From assembly GCA_965276765.1 (NCBI GenBank), contig OZ255627.1, positions 4,836,001 to 4,900,000 of the forward strand: 64,000 bases of DNA. The letters run 5' to 3'. The stretch is from G965276765 sp965276765. GTDB taxonomy: Bacteria > Actinomycetota > Acidimicrobiia > Acidimicrobiales > Palsa-688. Under the pieces are notes generated by a model that saw nothing but the letters and a program-made list of their open reading frames with translations, was not told the origin of the DNA and ran no database searches. Both the position numbers and the translations under genes were made by a program. This document shows positions 1 through 8,638 of the stretch, piece by piece. Within the stretch, counting starts at the first letter, position 1. Each line of letters opens with the position of its first letter.

Positions 1-2
1 CG

Positions 3-809
3 CTCGACGTCGATCCCCTCATCGAGCTGGGCGTCGTCGACGTCGGCGACGTCGAAATGCCGTCGGGTGAGACCGAGAGGTCGCTCGAGCGGCTCGAGGC
101 CGCTGTGCTCCGGATCGCAGAGAGCGACGCCGTCCCCTTCATCCTCGGCGGCGACCACACGGTCGCCCTCCCCGACGCCACCGGAGTCGCCCGACACGTG
201 GGCTGGGGTCGGGTCTCGATGATCCACTTCGACGCTCATGCCGACACCGGCGACACCCAGCTGGGCTCGCTGCACGGGCACGGTACGCCCATGCGGCGGC
301 TCATCGAGTCGGGTGCGGTGCGCGGCGACCGTTTCTTGCAGATCGGTCTGCGCGGCTACTGGCCGGAGCCCGAGACCCTGGCCTGGATGGCCGAACAGCA
401 CATGCGGAGCTTCGAGATGACCGAGGTCGTCACGCGCGGCGTCGACGCCTGCCTGGACGAGGCGTTCGAGATCGCCCTTGACGACTGCGACGCGGTTTTC
501 CTCTCCGTGGACGTCGACGTCGTCGACCCCGGCATGGCGCCTGGCACCGGCACGCCCGAGCCTGGTGGCCTGAGCTCGAGGCAGCTCCTCGATGCCGTGC
601 GCCGCATCACCATGGAGCTCCCCGTGGCCGGCGTCGACGTCGTCGAGGTCGCTCCCCCCTACGACAACGCCGAGATCACGGCCTACCTCGGGAACCGAGT
701 CGTGCTCGAGGCCCTCTCCGGCATGGCGTGGGGCCGTCGGCGAGAGGCGGGCGAAGCCGTCCGGGCTCCGACCGATCCGCTCCTCGAGGGTCGCCGCCCG
801 TTGCGTTGA
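3..809 (+). CDS. Agmatinase/arginase-family ureohydrolase, 5' end cut by window
   Basis: Ureohydrolase of the arginase/agmatinase fold, a dinuclear manganese enzyme that splits a guanidino compound (agmatine, guanidinobutyrate or similar) into an amine and urea. The frame is open from base 3 and runs in frame through the first ATG at 57, so the true start lies left of the window; about 268 residues are present. Metal-ligand motifs are visible: GGDHT near 147-161, DAHAD near 229-243, and DVDVVDP near 508-531, followed by DVVEVAPPYD, which is typical of this family. The substrate cannot be told from sequence alone; agmatinase is the most common label. It is followed by a 150-base gap holding the promoter of the next gene. 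Confidence 0.88.
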   Translation, partial: LDVDPLIELGVVDVGDVEMPSGETERSLERLEAAVLRIAESDAVPFILGGDHTVALPDATGVARHVGWGRVSMIHFDAHADTGDTQLGSLHGHGTPMRRLIESGAVRGDRFLQIGLRGYWPEPETLAWMAEQHMRSFEMTEVVTRGVDACLDEAFEIALDDCDAVFLSVDVDVVDPGMAPGTGTPEPGGLSSRQLLDAVRRITMELPVAGVDVVEVAPPYDNAEITAYLGNRVVLEALSGMAWGRRREAGEAVRAPTDPLLEGRRPLR

Positions 810-862
810 GCGGCGGCACAGCCACCGTCCGAATTGCCGCGAACCGTACGTTCACGTTGTGT

Positions 863-891
863 TTGGCGGAACGGGAAACGGTGACTAGGGT
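863..891 (+). promoter_or_regulatory. Sigma-70-type promoter of the S53 peptidase gene
   Basis: TTGGCG at 863-868 and TAGGGT at 886-891 are separated by 17 bases, a good match to a housekeeping promoter. Transcription would start near 898 and give a leader of roughly 70 bases before the peptidase start codon. Inferred from sequence only. Confidence 0.45.
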
Positions 892-966
892 CATTCCGGG
901 GCGGCGCGAGACCGGCCCGCGAAAACTACCCGGCGTTCTCCCGCCGGCCGACCAGGAGTGATGCCC

Positions 967-3042
967 GTGCAGCACGGAATGTCGAAACGGCTCGGACGGT
1001 GGGTTGCGATCTCTGCCACTGCGGCGCTGACCGCAGGGTTCGTGGCGGCGGGGACCGCCGGCGCTTCCACGGCACCGCGAGCAAACAACAAGACGACGGT
1101 GCCTCAGGGTTTCAACCCGACGACCGCGGCCGGCGCCACGTCGACGGGTGCCACGGCGGCCAACACGGAGCTGACCGTGTCGTTCGTCCTGAAGGCTCGT
1201 CACGTCGCTCAACTCGAGACCAAGGTCGACGCCGGTTGGAAGGGTAAGTACCTGTCAACGACGCAGTTCGCCAAGGCCTACGGGCAGAGTGCCAAAGTCG
1301 TCAACGATCTGGAGTCCTACCTCGGCAGCTACGGCATCACGACGTCCGCCTACGCCGACCGCCTCGATGTCACGGCCAAGGGCACCGCCGCCCAGTTCAA
1401 CCGGGCGCTTTCGATCTCCTTGGACAACTACCGGGTCCCCGGCCACAAGGGCACAAAGACCCAGCACGTCTACGCATCCAGGCGTGATCCCAAGGTGAGC
1501 AGGAGCCTCGGCTCCTACATCCTCTCGATCCTCGGACTCACCAACTACGCGCCATTCGCGAGCAACGCGAGCAAGGCCGTGGGCCGGCGAGCCTCGCAGC
1601 CAAGCGCCACATCGCAGATCCCCGCCGGTGAACACACACCCGCCGACTTCATCAAGCACTACCACCTCAAGAAGCTCGAATCGACCGGTGCCCTCGGGCA
1701 GGGTCAGACGCTCGGCATCGTGACGCTGGCCAGCCTCAACCCGAGCGTGCCGACCGAGTTCTGGAACATCCTCGGGCTCAGCACCCCGGCCGACCGGATC
1801 ACCCTCGACAACATCGATGGTGGCGCCGGACCCGTGAGCCTCACCGCCGGGTCGGACGAGACCACGCTCGACGTCGAGCAGTCGGGTGCCATCGCACCGC
1901 AGAGCCACATCAACGTCTACCAGGCGCCCAACACCGACTACGGCTTCGTCGACGCGTACTACGCGGCGGCGTCCGCCAACGTGGCATCCTCGGTGTCGTC
2001 GAGCTGGGGCGAATCCGAAACCCTGATCCAGATCACCGCCGCCGACGGCACGGAGTCGCCGACCTACGCCCAGTCCTTCGACGAGGCCTACCTCGAGATG
2101 GCGGCGCAGGGCCAGAGCAACTTCACGTCATCCGCCGACGAGGGTGCCTACACCGCGACCTCCGATGCCGCCACGAGCAATCTGTCCACGGACAACCCGG
2201 CCAGCAGCCCCTACGTCACCGCCGCCGGTGGTACCACCCTCGCCGGTACGCAGACCTACGGCGTGACCAACTCCGCTGGCGCCGTGACCGCCACCGAGTC
2301 GGCCACCATCCCGACCGAGCTGGCCTGGAGCTCCGACTACCTGTGGCCTCTCTACGCCGCCCTCGGGGAGCCGAGTCAGGCGGCGGCCGCGACCAACTTC
2401 GGCTTCGACAGCGGGAGTGGCGGCGGCTACAGCGTCTTGGACAGTCGCCCGAGCTATCAGAACGGCGTCAGCGGCCTGGCGAGCTACAAGGATCGCCAGT
2501 ACCTGACACCGACGAAGGTGACCGATGCCCAGGGGATTCCGCTCCCGACGGCGTTCAACTTCAACGCCTCGCCAGCCTTGGGTTCCGGTCAGGCCCCGAC
2601 CGGCCGGGCCACCCCCGACCTGTCGTTCAACGCCGACCCGCAGACCGGTTACGCCCTCTACGACCCCCAGTTCGAGGCCGGCTATGGCACCGACATCCTC
2701 CAGTACGGAGGGACGAGCTTCGTCGCCCCCCAGCTCAACGCGACGGCCGTCGTCTTCGCCAGCGCTGTGGGCCACAGGATCGGGTTCTGGAACCCGACGA
2801 TCTACGCGGCAGCCAAGTCGAGTGCATCGCCGTTCACCCCGCTCGATGGCAATAAGCTGTACTCGGGAGGCAAATACCTCTCGGCGACCACGGTTGCCAC
2901 CGGAAAGACGGCCACCCTGCCCGGGTCGTTCTCCAACAACAACCTGTACTACACCGGCAACAAGGGCACGGCCTACAACGCGGCAAGCGGGCTCGGCTAC
3001 GCCAACCTGACCAAGCTGGAAAGCGCCTTCGCCAAGGGCTAA
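967..3042 (+). CDS. Secreted S53 (sedolisin/kumamolisin-type) serine-carboxyl peptidase
   Basis: Secreted acid-active endopeptidase with a pro-kumamolisin activation domain followed by the S53 catalytic domain. Three start codons are close together (GTG 958, ATG 961, GTG 967). I chose GTG 967 because AGGAG at 954-958 sits 8 bases before it; 958 gives 694 residues and 967 gives 691. A signal peptide (KRLGRW, then an Ala-rich hydrophobic core ending near AGA) precedes the propeptide, about residues 60-190. Numbering from GTG 958, the catalytic set is Glu301 and Asp305 in ETTLDVE, the oxyanion Asp394 in ADEG, and Ser587 in GGTSFVAP. All four are present, so the enzyme should be active after the propeptide is removed. 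It is a single-gene unit with its own promoter and a downstream hairpin. Confidence 0.93.
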   Translation: MQHGMSKRLGRWVAISATAALTAGFVAAGTAGASTAPRANNKTTVPQGFNPTTAAGATSTGATAANTELTVSFVLKARHVAQLETKVDAGWKGKYLSTTQFAKAYGQSAKVVNDLESYLGSYGITTSAYADRLDVTAKGTAAQFNRALSISLDNYRVPGHKGTKTQHVYASRRDPKVSRSLGSYILSILGLTNYAPFASNASKAVGRRASQPSATSQIPAGEHTPADFIKHYHLKKLESTGALGQGQTLGIVTLASLNPSVPTEFWNILGLSTPADRITLDNIDGGAGPVSLTAGSDETTLDVEQSGAIAPQSHINVYQAPNTDYGFVDAYYAAASANVASSVSSSWGESETLIQITAADGTESPTYAQSFDEAYLEMAAQGQSNFTSSADEGAYTATSDAATSNLSTDNPASSPYVTAAGGTTLAGTQTYGVTNSAGAVTATESATIPTELAWSSDYLWPLYAALGEPSQAAAATNFGFDSGSGGGYSVLDSRPSYQNGVSGLASYKDRQYLTPTKVTDAQGIPLPTAFNFNASPALGSGQAPTGRATPDLSFNADPQTGYALYDPQFEAGYGTDILQYGGTSFVAPQLNATAVVFASAVGHRIGFWNPTIYAAAKSSASPFTPLDGNKLYSGGKYLSATTVATGKTATLPGSFSNNNLYYTGNKGTAYNAASGLGYANLTKLESAFAKG

Positions 3043-3088
3043 AAGCAATTGACGCACGACCCTTGAGCTGTCGCTGACAGCGGGGGGC

Positions 3089-3125
3089 GGGGCCGGGCTG
3101 GGGATTCGTCCCCCGGCCCGGCCCC
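3089..3125 (+). terminator. GC-rich hairpin after the S53 peptidase gene
   Basis: Arms at 3089-3103 and about 3111-3125 pair through GGGGCCGGGC/GCCCGGCCCC around a short loop, followed by a weakly T-rich stretch. It lies 47 bases past the stop codon. A probable intrinsic terminator of the low-U type common in actinobacteria. Confidence 0.55.
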
Positions 3126-3203
3126 GGTTGCGTTTGGAACGACAGTGACCACCTGCCGATCCGGGGGTAGGGAAAGAGACAACCGAGAGAAGGTAGGGAC
3201 GAC

Positions 3204-3731
3204 ATGGGGTTGGCAACGACGGCGCTACGAATCGGGCTTGGCGGGGTGATGGCGGGGCACGGGCTCCAAAAGCTCGCCGGCAAGTTCGGTGGTCCCGGCC
3301 TCGACGGTGTCGCCGCCGGCTTCGAGCAGATGGGCCTCAAGCCCGGCCGTCCTTACGCCACGGCGGCGGCGGTCACCGAGACGGCCGGCGGTGCCATGCT
3401 CGCCACCGGTTTCCTGACTCCAGTCGGTGCGGCGATGGTGACCGGGGCCATGACCGTTGCCATCGGAAAGGTGCACGCCAAGAACGGCCTGTGGGTCACC
3501 AACGGTGGCGCGGAGTACAACCTCCTTCTCATTGCTGCGGCGTTCGCCGTCACCGAGCATGGCGCCAGCTTTCCCTCCATCGACGGGCTGATCTCCAAGC
3601 GGCGCAAGGGTCTGTTCTGGGCCGTGTTCGAGCTCGTCGCCGGCGTGGGTGGCGGCTACGCGGTGATGGCCCTTGCCGACCGCACCGCCGGCCCGCTGCC
3701 TGCGACCGAGGATGGGGCAGCCACGGCCTGA
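3204..3731 (+). CDS. DoxX-family membrane protein
   Basis: Small integral membrane protein of the DoxX/DUF417 group, 175 residues with about four membrane segments. The N-terminal ATTALRIGLGGVMAGHGLQKL and the following TETAGGAMLATGFLTP segment are characteristic of DoxX-like proteins. The start at ATG 3204 is supported by the purine-rich stretch AAGGTAGGGACGAC just upstream. Family members have been tied to redox stress complexes and to membrane oxidoreductases, but no reaction can be assigned here. It stands between hairpin-terminated and oppositely oriented neighbours, so it is probably a single-gene transcript. Confidence 0.8.
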   Translation: MGLATTALRIGLGGVMAGHGLQKLAGKFGGPGLDGVAAGFEQMGLKPGRPYATAAAVTETAGGAMLATGFLTPVGAAMVTGAMTVAIGKVHAKNGLWVTNGGAEYNLLLIAAAFAVTEHGASFPSIDGLISKRRKGLFWAVFELVAGVGGGYAVMALADRTAGPLPATEDGAATA

Positions 3732-3779
3732 GCCCACCGGGTCGGCGGGAGCACCGCGGCGGCGCCGGTGATCGCGGCC

Positions 3780-4898
3780 TTACGGTTCGAGGACCCAGAC
3801 CTGTTCTTCGCCGAGCCTGCGGCGCAACGAGGCGACGGTCTTGGCGACGGCTTCGTCGATGCCGTCCCACACGACGACGGCCTCGGCCGCGTTGGCCGCG
3901 AGCCAGGCGTCGCGGCGGCCCAGAGCGGCGCCCGCCTCGCGGCGGTCGCCCGGTGCCCCCGGCTGGATCGTGACCGTCTCCTTCGACCCGGCAATAAGCC
4001 GGGCGAAGCGGTCCCTCGATGCCGGGGGCCAGGGCCGGTCCTGGCCGGGAAAGGCGAGCACGGCGACGTAGGGGATGCCGGTGTCAGCCGCCGCCTCGAC
4101 GCCGAGTTGCTCGGCACCGAGCCCGAATCCGCTGACGACGACGAGGTCGGGGTGCATGGTGCGCTTGGCGTCGAGGATGTCCGTCAGGCGGCGCCGCACC
4201 GATGCGCTCATCAGCGTGTCGCCGTACCCGCCGAGGGCCGCAGGTCGCATGCCGGCGACGACGATGAGATACCCGCCGATCTCTGCGGCTGGCCCCGCGC
4301 TCTCCCACCGATCCCCCTCCGAAGGGTCCCCCGCCGCTCGGCCTGTTGACGGTTCAGCCTTCGACGGCCCAGCATTCGACAGCCGCAGGGCCCGAGCCTT
4401 CGCCTCGCCGGACGGCCGGTCGGCGGGACCGAGCTCGGTCGGATGGCCGGTCCCGCTTCTCCCCTCCTGGCGGGCGGCCGCCTCCACGGCGAGGCGATCA
4501 ACGAGGTCGTTCATGGGGTCACCGGCGTGGCCCTTCACCCACCGGAAGGAGAGCCTGGCCTGGTCCGCCTTGTAGGCCTCGATGAGCGGTCGCCACAGGT
4601 CCTGGTTGGCGACGTCCTCGCGCTTGGCGTTCTTCCAGCCCTTGCGCTCCCAGCCTTCCCACCATCCGTTCTTGAAGCAGTTGACGACGTACGTGGAGTC
4701 GCTGACCACCTCCACAGGACCGGTGAACGTCGTGACGGCAGCCAGGACGGCCCTGAGCTCCATGCGCTGGTTGGTGGTCCTGGCCTCGGCGCCGGACCGG
4801 AAGGGCCCTTCGCTGACGGCCCACGCCCACCCGCCAGGCCCCGGATTGCCCTGGCATGCCCCGTCGGTGTACACGCTGGTCGTGGTTGTGCTGGGCAT
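3780..4898 (-). CDS. rnhA: RNase HI fused to a C-terminal SLOG (YpsA/DUF1273-like) domain
   Basis: Two-domain protein of 372 residues. Residues 5-145 are a full RNase HI, which cleaves the RNA strand of RNA-DNA hybrids. Asp12 (YTDGACQGNPGPGGWAW), Glu47 (NQRMEL), Asp67 (VVSDSTYVVN), His124 (VKGHAGD) and Asp134 are all present. A low-complexity linker spans about 146-200. Residues 200-372 resemble the SLOG Rossmann-like fold of the DprA/YpsA/DUF1273 kind: an RPAALGGYGDT motif, VVSGFGLGAEQLGVEAA, an AFPGQDRPWP segment, and a final RRDAWLAANAAEAVVVWDG. Known SLOG domains bind nucleotides or nucleotide-derived ligands. Mycobacteria instead carry an RNase HI fused to a phosphatase (Rv2228c), so a fused partner is not strange in itself, but this one is different. 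Start ATG 4898, or GTG 4901; no clear ribosome-binding site. Divergent from aceE. Confidence 0.85.
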   Translation of the reverse strand: MPSTTTTSVYTDGACQGNPGPGGWAWAVSEGPFRSGAEARTTNQRMELRAVLAAVTTFTGPVEVVSDSTYVVNCFKNGWWEGWERKGWKNAKREDVANQDLWRPLIEAYKADQARLSFRWVKGHAGDPMNDLVDRLAVEAAARQEGRSGTGHPTELGPADRPSGEAKARALRLSNAGPSKAEPSTGRAAGDPSEGDRWESAGPAAEIGGYLIVVAGMRPAALGGYGDTLMSASVRRRLTDILDAKRTMHPDLVVVSGFGLGAEQLGVEAAADTGIPYVAVLAFPGQDRPWPPASRDRFARLIAGSKETVTIQPGAPGDRREAGAALGRRDAWLAANAAEAVVVWDGIDEAVAKTVASLRRRLGEEQVWVLEP

Positions 4899-4961
4899 CA
4901 CCCAAGCATGCCGCAGCAACTCGTGGCGCGCGACGATCGAAAAAAGCGCGAAAATTCGGGT

Positions 4962-7685
4962 GTGATCTTCGACGGCTTCTCGCATCAGCTTCCCGACACC
5001 GATCCGCAGGAGACTTCCGAGTGGATCGACTCCTTCGATGCCATCCTCGATGCCCACGGCAAGACGCGGGCTCGCTTCTTGTTGATGAAGCTGCTCGAGC
5101 GGGCCCGGGAGAACCAGGTGGGTTTCCCCGCCACGGTGTCGACGCCCTACGTCAACACCATCCCACCCGACCAGGAGCCCTGGTTCCCCGGGGACGAGCA
5201 CGTCGAGCGCCGGATCCGGGCTTACATCCGCTGGAATGCCGCCATCATGGTGGTCAGGGCCAACCACGTCGCCGAGGGCATCGGCGGCCACCTCGCCACC
5301 TATGCCAGCTCGGCGAGCCTCTACGAGGTTGGCTTCAACCACTTCTTCAGAGGCAAGGCCAACGGGATGGCCGGCGACCAGGTGTACTTCCAGGGTCATG
5401 CCGCTCCGGGGATCTACGGGCGGGCGTTTCTCGAGGGACGCCTGGAGGAGAGTCAGCTCGAGAACTTCCGTCTCGAGCTCAAAGGAAAGGCACCGGGCCC
5501 AGACGGCGACCCAGGACCTGGCGGTCTCAGCTCGTACCCGCATCCCCGTCTCATGCCCGACTTTTGGGAGTATCCGACCGTCTCGATGGGGATCGGGCCG
5601 CTCAACGCCATCTACCAGGCGCATTTCAACAAGTACCTGTCCAACCGCCACATCGCCGATACGAGTCAGTCTCGGGTGTGGTGCTTCCTCGGCGACGGGG
5701 AGTGCGATGAGCCCGAGACCCTCGGGGCGCTCTCTCTCGCGGCGCGTGAGCAGCTCGACAACCTGACGTTCGTCATCAACTGCAACCTGCAGCGCCTCGA
5801 CGGCCCCGTACGCGGCAACGGCAAGATCATCCAGGAGCTCGAGGCGACGTTCAGGGGCGCGGGCTGGAACGTGATCAAGGTCGTCTGGGGTTCGAAATGG
5901 GACGAGTTGCTGGCACGCGACGTCGATGGCGTGCTCCTCAACCAGATGAACGCCACCGTCGACGGCACCTTCCAGAAGTTCGCCACTGAGGACGGCGCCT
6001 ACATCAGGGAGCACTTCTTCGGGCCCGACCCGCGACTCCGGCGCCTGGTCGAGCACCTTTCCGACGATGACCTGCTCAACCTTCCACGCGGCGGGCATGA
6101 CTACCGCAAGCTCTACGCCGCCTACAAGGCTGCGACCGAGACAACCGGGCAGCCGACCGTCATCCTGGCCAAGACGATCAAGGGCTGGACACTCGGGCCC
6201 GAGATCGAGGCGCGCAACTCGACCCACCAGATCAAGAAGATGACCGCGGCCCAGCTGAAACTCCTTCGCGACCGCCTGATGCTCAACGACGAGATCCCCG
6301 ACCAAGCCCTCGAACAGGGCGAGCCGCCGTTCTACCGGCCGCCGAGCGACAGCGTCGAGTACCAGTACATGATCGAGCGCCGGTCTGCGCTCAACGGCTC
6401 CCTCCCCCATCGGATCGTGCGGGCCAAGCCGCTGCCGGCTCCGGCGGCGAAGACCTTCGAGGAGTTCGAGAAGGGCTCGGGTGGCCGCGAGGTCTCGACG
6501 ACCATGGCCTTCGCCGTGATGCTGAGGAACCTGCTCAGGGACAAGGGCGTCGGCCAGCGGGTGGTGCCGATCATCCCCGACGAGGCCAGGACCTTCGGGA
6601 TGGATGCCCTGTTCAAGGAGGTCAAGATCTACGCGCCGCTCGGGCAGCTCTACGAGCCGGTCGACTCCAAGCTGATGCTGTCGTACAGCGAGGCCAAGGA
6701 CGGGCAGATCCTGGAGGAAGGCATAAGCGAGGCCGGTGGGATGGCCGACTTCACCGCCGCCGGCACCGCCTATGCGACCTGGGGCCAACCGATGCTGCCG
6801 TTTTTCATCTTCTACTCGATGTTCGGCTTCCAGCGCGTCGGCGACCTGATCTGGGCGTTCGCCGACATGAGGGGGAGGGGGTTTCTGCTCGGCGCCACGG
6901 CGGGGCGCACGACGCTGCTCGGCGAGGGACTGCAGCACGACGACGGCCAATCGCTACTCCTGGCGTCGACGGTACCCAACGCCCAGGTCTACGACCCCGC
7001 CTTCGCCTACGAGACGGCTGCCATCGTCGCCGACGGGATCCGTCGCATGTACGGGCCCTCACCGGAGGACATCTTCTACTACATCGCTCTGTACAACGAG
7101 AACTACCAGATGCCGGCCAAGCCCGAAGGGGCCGACGACGGCATACTGCGCGGCCTCTACCGCTTCGCAGGGGCAGCCGATGGACCTTCTCGGCGCGCCA
7201 AGATCCTCTTTTCCGGCACGGCGTCGCAAGCCGCCATCGAGGCGCGCGATCTCCTGGCCGAGCAGCATGATGTCGCCGCTGAGCTCTGGTCGGCGACGAG
7301 CTACAAGGCCCTCCGAGAGGACGCGCTCTCGGTGGAACGGTGGAATCGCCTGCACCCCTCGCTCCAGCCTCGGAGCCCGTATCTGGCCGAGGCGCTCGGT
7401 TCGGGTGAGGACCCCGTGGTTGCCGTCACCGACTTCATGAAGGCCGTCCCCGAACAGGTGGCCCGCTGGGTGCCCGGCCACTTCGCCCCGCTCGGCACCG
7501 ACGGCTTCGGCCGCAGCGACACGCGTGAGGCCCTGCGCCGTCACTTCGAGACCGATGCCGCTCACATCGTGGTGGCCGTCCTCGACGGCCTCAGGGCGAC
7601 CGGTGACGCCAAGGCCGAGGAGGTCGAGGAGGCCATCCGCCGCTACGACATCGATCCCGAGTCGGTCGACCCTCGGGTGGCGTAG
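4962..7685 (+). CDS. aceE: Pyruvate dehydrogenase E1 component, homodimeric type
   Basis: Thiamine-diphosphate E1 subunit that decarboxylates pyruvate and passes the acetyl group to lipoyl-E2. From GTG 4962 it has 907 residues, the usual length for AceE. The N-terminal region reads DPQETSEWIDSFDAIL. The thiamine-binding motif starts at GDGECDEPE (Gly244) and ends near INCNLQRLDGPV about 30 residues later. An in-frame ATG at 4908 would add 18 residues, but the added stretch is A-rich and unlike coding sequence, so I prefer GTG 4962. No E2 or E3 gene is nearby, as in other actinobacteria, where the pdh genes are scattered. It is divergent from the RNase HI fusion with about 63 bases between the starts. 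Confidence 0.93.
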   Translation: MIFDGFSHQLPDTDPQETSEWIDSFDAILDAHGKTRARFLLMKLLERARENQVGFPATVSTPYVNTIPPDQEPWFPGDEHVERRIRAYIRWNAAIMVVRANHVAEGIGGHLATYASSASLYEVGFNHFFRGKANGMAGDQVYFQGHAAPGIYGRAFLEGRLEESQLENFRLELKGKAPGPDGDPGPGGLSSYPHPRLMPDFWEYPTVSMGIGPLNAIYQAHFNKYLSNRHIADTSQSRVWCFLGDGECDEPETLGALSLAAREQLDNLTFVINCNLQRLDGPVRGNGKIIQELEATFRGAGWNVIKVVWGSKWDELLARDVDGVLLNQMNATVDGTFQKFATEDGAYIREHFFGPDPRLRRLVEHLSDDDLLNLPRGGHDYRKLYAAYKAATETTGQPTVILAKTIKGWTLGPEIEARNSTHQIKKMTAAQLKLLRDRLMLNDEIPDQALEQGEPPFYRPPSDSVEYQYMIERRSALNGSLPHRIVRAKPLPAPAAKTFEEFEKGSGGREVSTTMAFAVMLRNLLRDKGVGQRVVPIIPDEARTFGMDALFKEVKIYAPLGQLYEPVDSKLMLSYSEAKDGQILEEGISEAGGMADFTAAGTAYATWGQPMLPFFIFYSMFGFQRVGDLIWAFADMRGRGFLLGATAGRTTLLGEGLQHDDGQSLLLASTVPNAQVYDPAFAYETAAIVADGIRRMYGPSPEDIFYYIALYNENYQMPAKPEGADDGILRGLYRFAGAADGPSRRAKILFSGTASQAAIEARDLLAEQHDVAAELWSATSYKALREDALSVERWNRLHPSLQPRSPYLAEALGSGEDPVVAVTDFMKAVPEQVARWVPGHFAPLGTDGFGRSDTREALRRHFETDAAHIVVAVLDGLRATGDAKAEEVEEAIRRYDIDPESVDPRVA

Positions 7686-7753
7686 CGGGGCGGGTACGCT
7701 GAGCTCACCGCCGGTAGCCAAGGGGCACTGGACGGGACAAGGGAGGCGCCGAA

Positions 7754-8587
7754 ATGGCGACAATGACGACCGCGCCGGGACTTCGAGCCCGTAAGGGGAG
7801 CGGCCGACCGCTCGTGATGGTGACCGCGTACGACGCGCCGAGCGCAAGGATCGCCGACGGCGCCGGTGTTGACCTGATCCTCGTCGGCGACTCCGTCGCC
7901 ATGGCCGTCCTCGGCTACGACGACACGCTCCAGGTCACGGTGGACGACCTGGTCCATCACACCGCAGCCGTCGGCCGGACGAGGCCCACGGCACTCGTTG
8001 TCGCCGACCTGCCGTGGCTCAGCTACCACACCGGCCCCGCCGACGCCGTCCGCAACGCCGGGCGCCTGGTGCGAGCAGGGGCGACGGCGGTCAAGCTGGA
8101 GGGAGGTCGCAAACGGCTCCCGGTCGTCGACGCCATCGTCGACGCCGAGATCCCCGTCGTAGGACACCTCGGCCTCACCCCGCAGTCGATGCTGGCGATG
8201 GGTGGCTTCAAGGTGCAGGCCAAGGCGGCCACGGAGGCGAGGGCCATCGTCGACGACGCCATCGCCCTCGCCGACGCCGGCTGCTTTGCCATCGTCTTGG
8301 AGGGGATACCGGACGAGGTGGCCCGCCTCGCCACCGCAGCAGTGGACGTCCCGACCATCGGCATCGGCGCTGGTGCCTACTGTGACGGGCAGGTGCTCGT
8401 CTTCCACGACATCCTCGGCCTCGGAGAAGGCCCGCTCCCCAAGTTCGTGCGGCCCTATGCGACCCTCGGAAGCGACGCGGTGGCGGCCCTCACGCGCTGG
8501 GCCGACGACGTGCGGGGCGGCCGATTCCCGACCGACGCCGAGAGCTACCACCTCCCGGCCGGCGTCGTGCTCGGTGCCGCCCCCTGA
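7754..8587 (+). CDS. panB: 3-methyl-2-oxobutanoate hydroxymethyltransferase
   Basis: First committed enzyme of pantothenate (vitamin B5/CoA) synthesis. It transfers the hydroxymethyl group of 5,10-methylenetetrahydrofolate to 2-oxoisovalerate to give ketopantoate. The 277-residue length is standard. Recognisable blocks are VMVTAYDAPSARI, LILVGDSVAM (magnesium ligand Asp), VVADLPWLSY, AVKLEGG and VVGHLGLTPQS, and the C-terminal PKFVRPY. Start ATG 7754 has a strong ribosome-binding site, GGGAGG, about 10 bases upstream. A TACGCT hexamer at 7695-7700 could be its -10 element. It is 68 bases downstream of aceE and may also be reached by read-through. Confidence 0.95.
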   Translation: MATMTTAPGLRARKGSGRPLVMVTAYDAPSARIADGAGVDLILVGDSVAMAVLGYDDTLQVTVDDLVHHTAAVGRTRPTALVVADLPWLSYHTGPADAVRNAGRLVRAGATAVKLEGGRKRLPVVDAIVDAEIPVVGHLGLTPQSMLAMGGFKVQAKAATEARAIVDDAIALADAGCFAIVLEGIPDEVARLATAAVDVPTIGIGAGAYCDGQVLVFHDILGLGEGPLPKFVRPYATLGSDAVAALTRWADDVRGGRFPTDAESYHLPAGVVLGAAP

Positions 8588-8599
8588 GCCACCGCCCAG

Positions 8600-8615
8600 T
8601 CGAACAAACGTTCGA
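8600..8615. promoter_or_regulatory. LexA (SOS) box, perfect match
   Basis: TCGAACAAACGTTCGA is a perfect TCGAAC-N4-GTTCGA palindrome, the SOS box defined in mycobacteria and related actinobacteria. It lies 23 bases before the helicase start and just upstream of TAGGCT at 8626-8631, where bound LexA would cover the -35 region. Confidence 0.85.
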
Positions 8616-8638
8616 TACCTTGGGCTAGGCTGTGTTCC

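Noticed and set aside
3785..3800. tRNA-like GGTTCGA box
   Set aside because: No acceptor stem or D-arm can be formed around it, and it lies inside the SLOG coding region. No tRNA was found in the window.
4899..6950. Continuous minus-strand frame upstream of the RNase HI start
   Set aside because: The frame stays open because of high GC. It overlaps aceE and lacks homology; the RNase HI domain starts at 4898.
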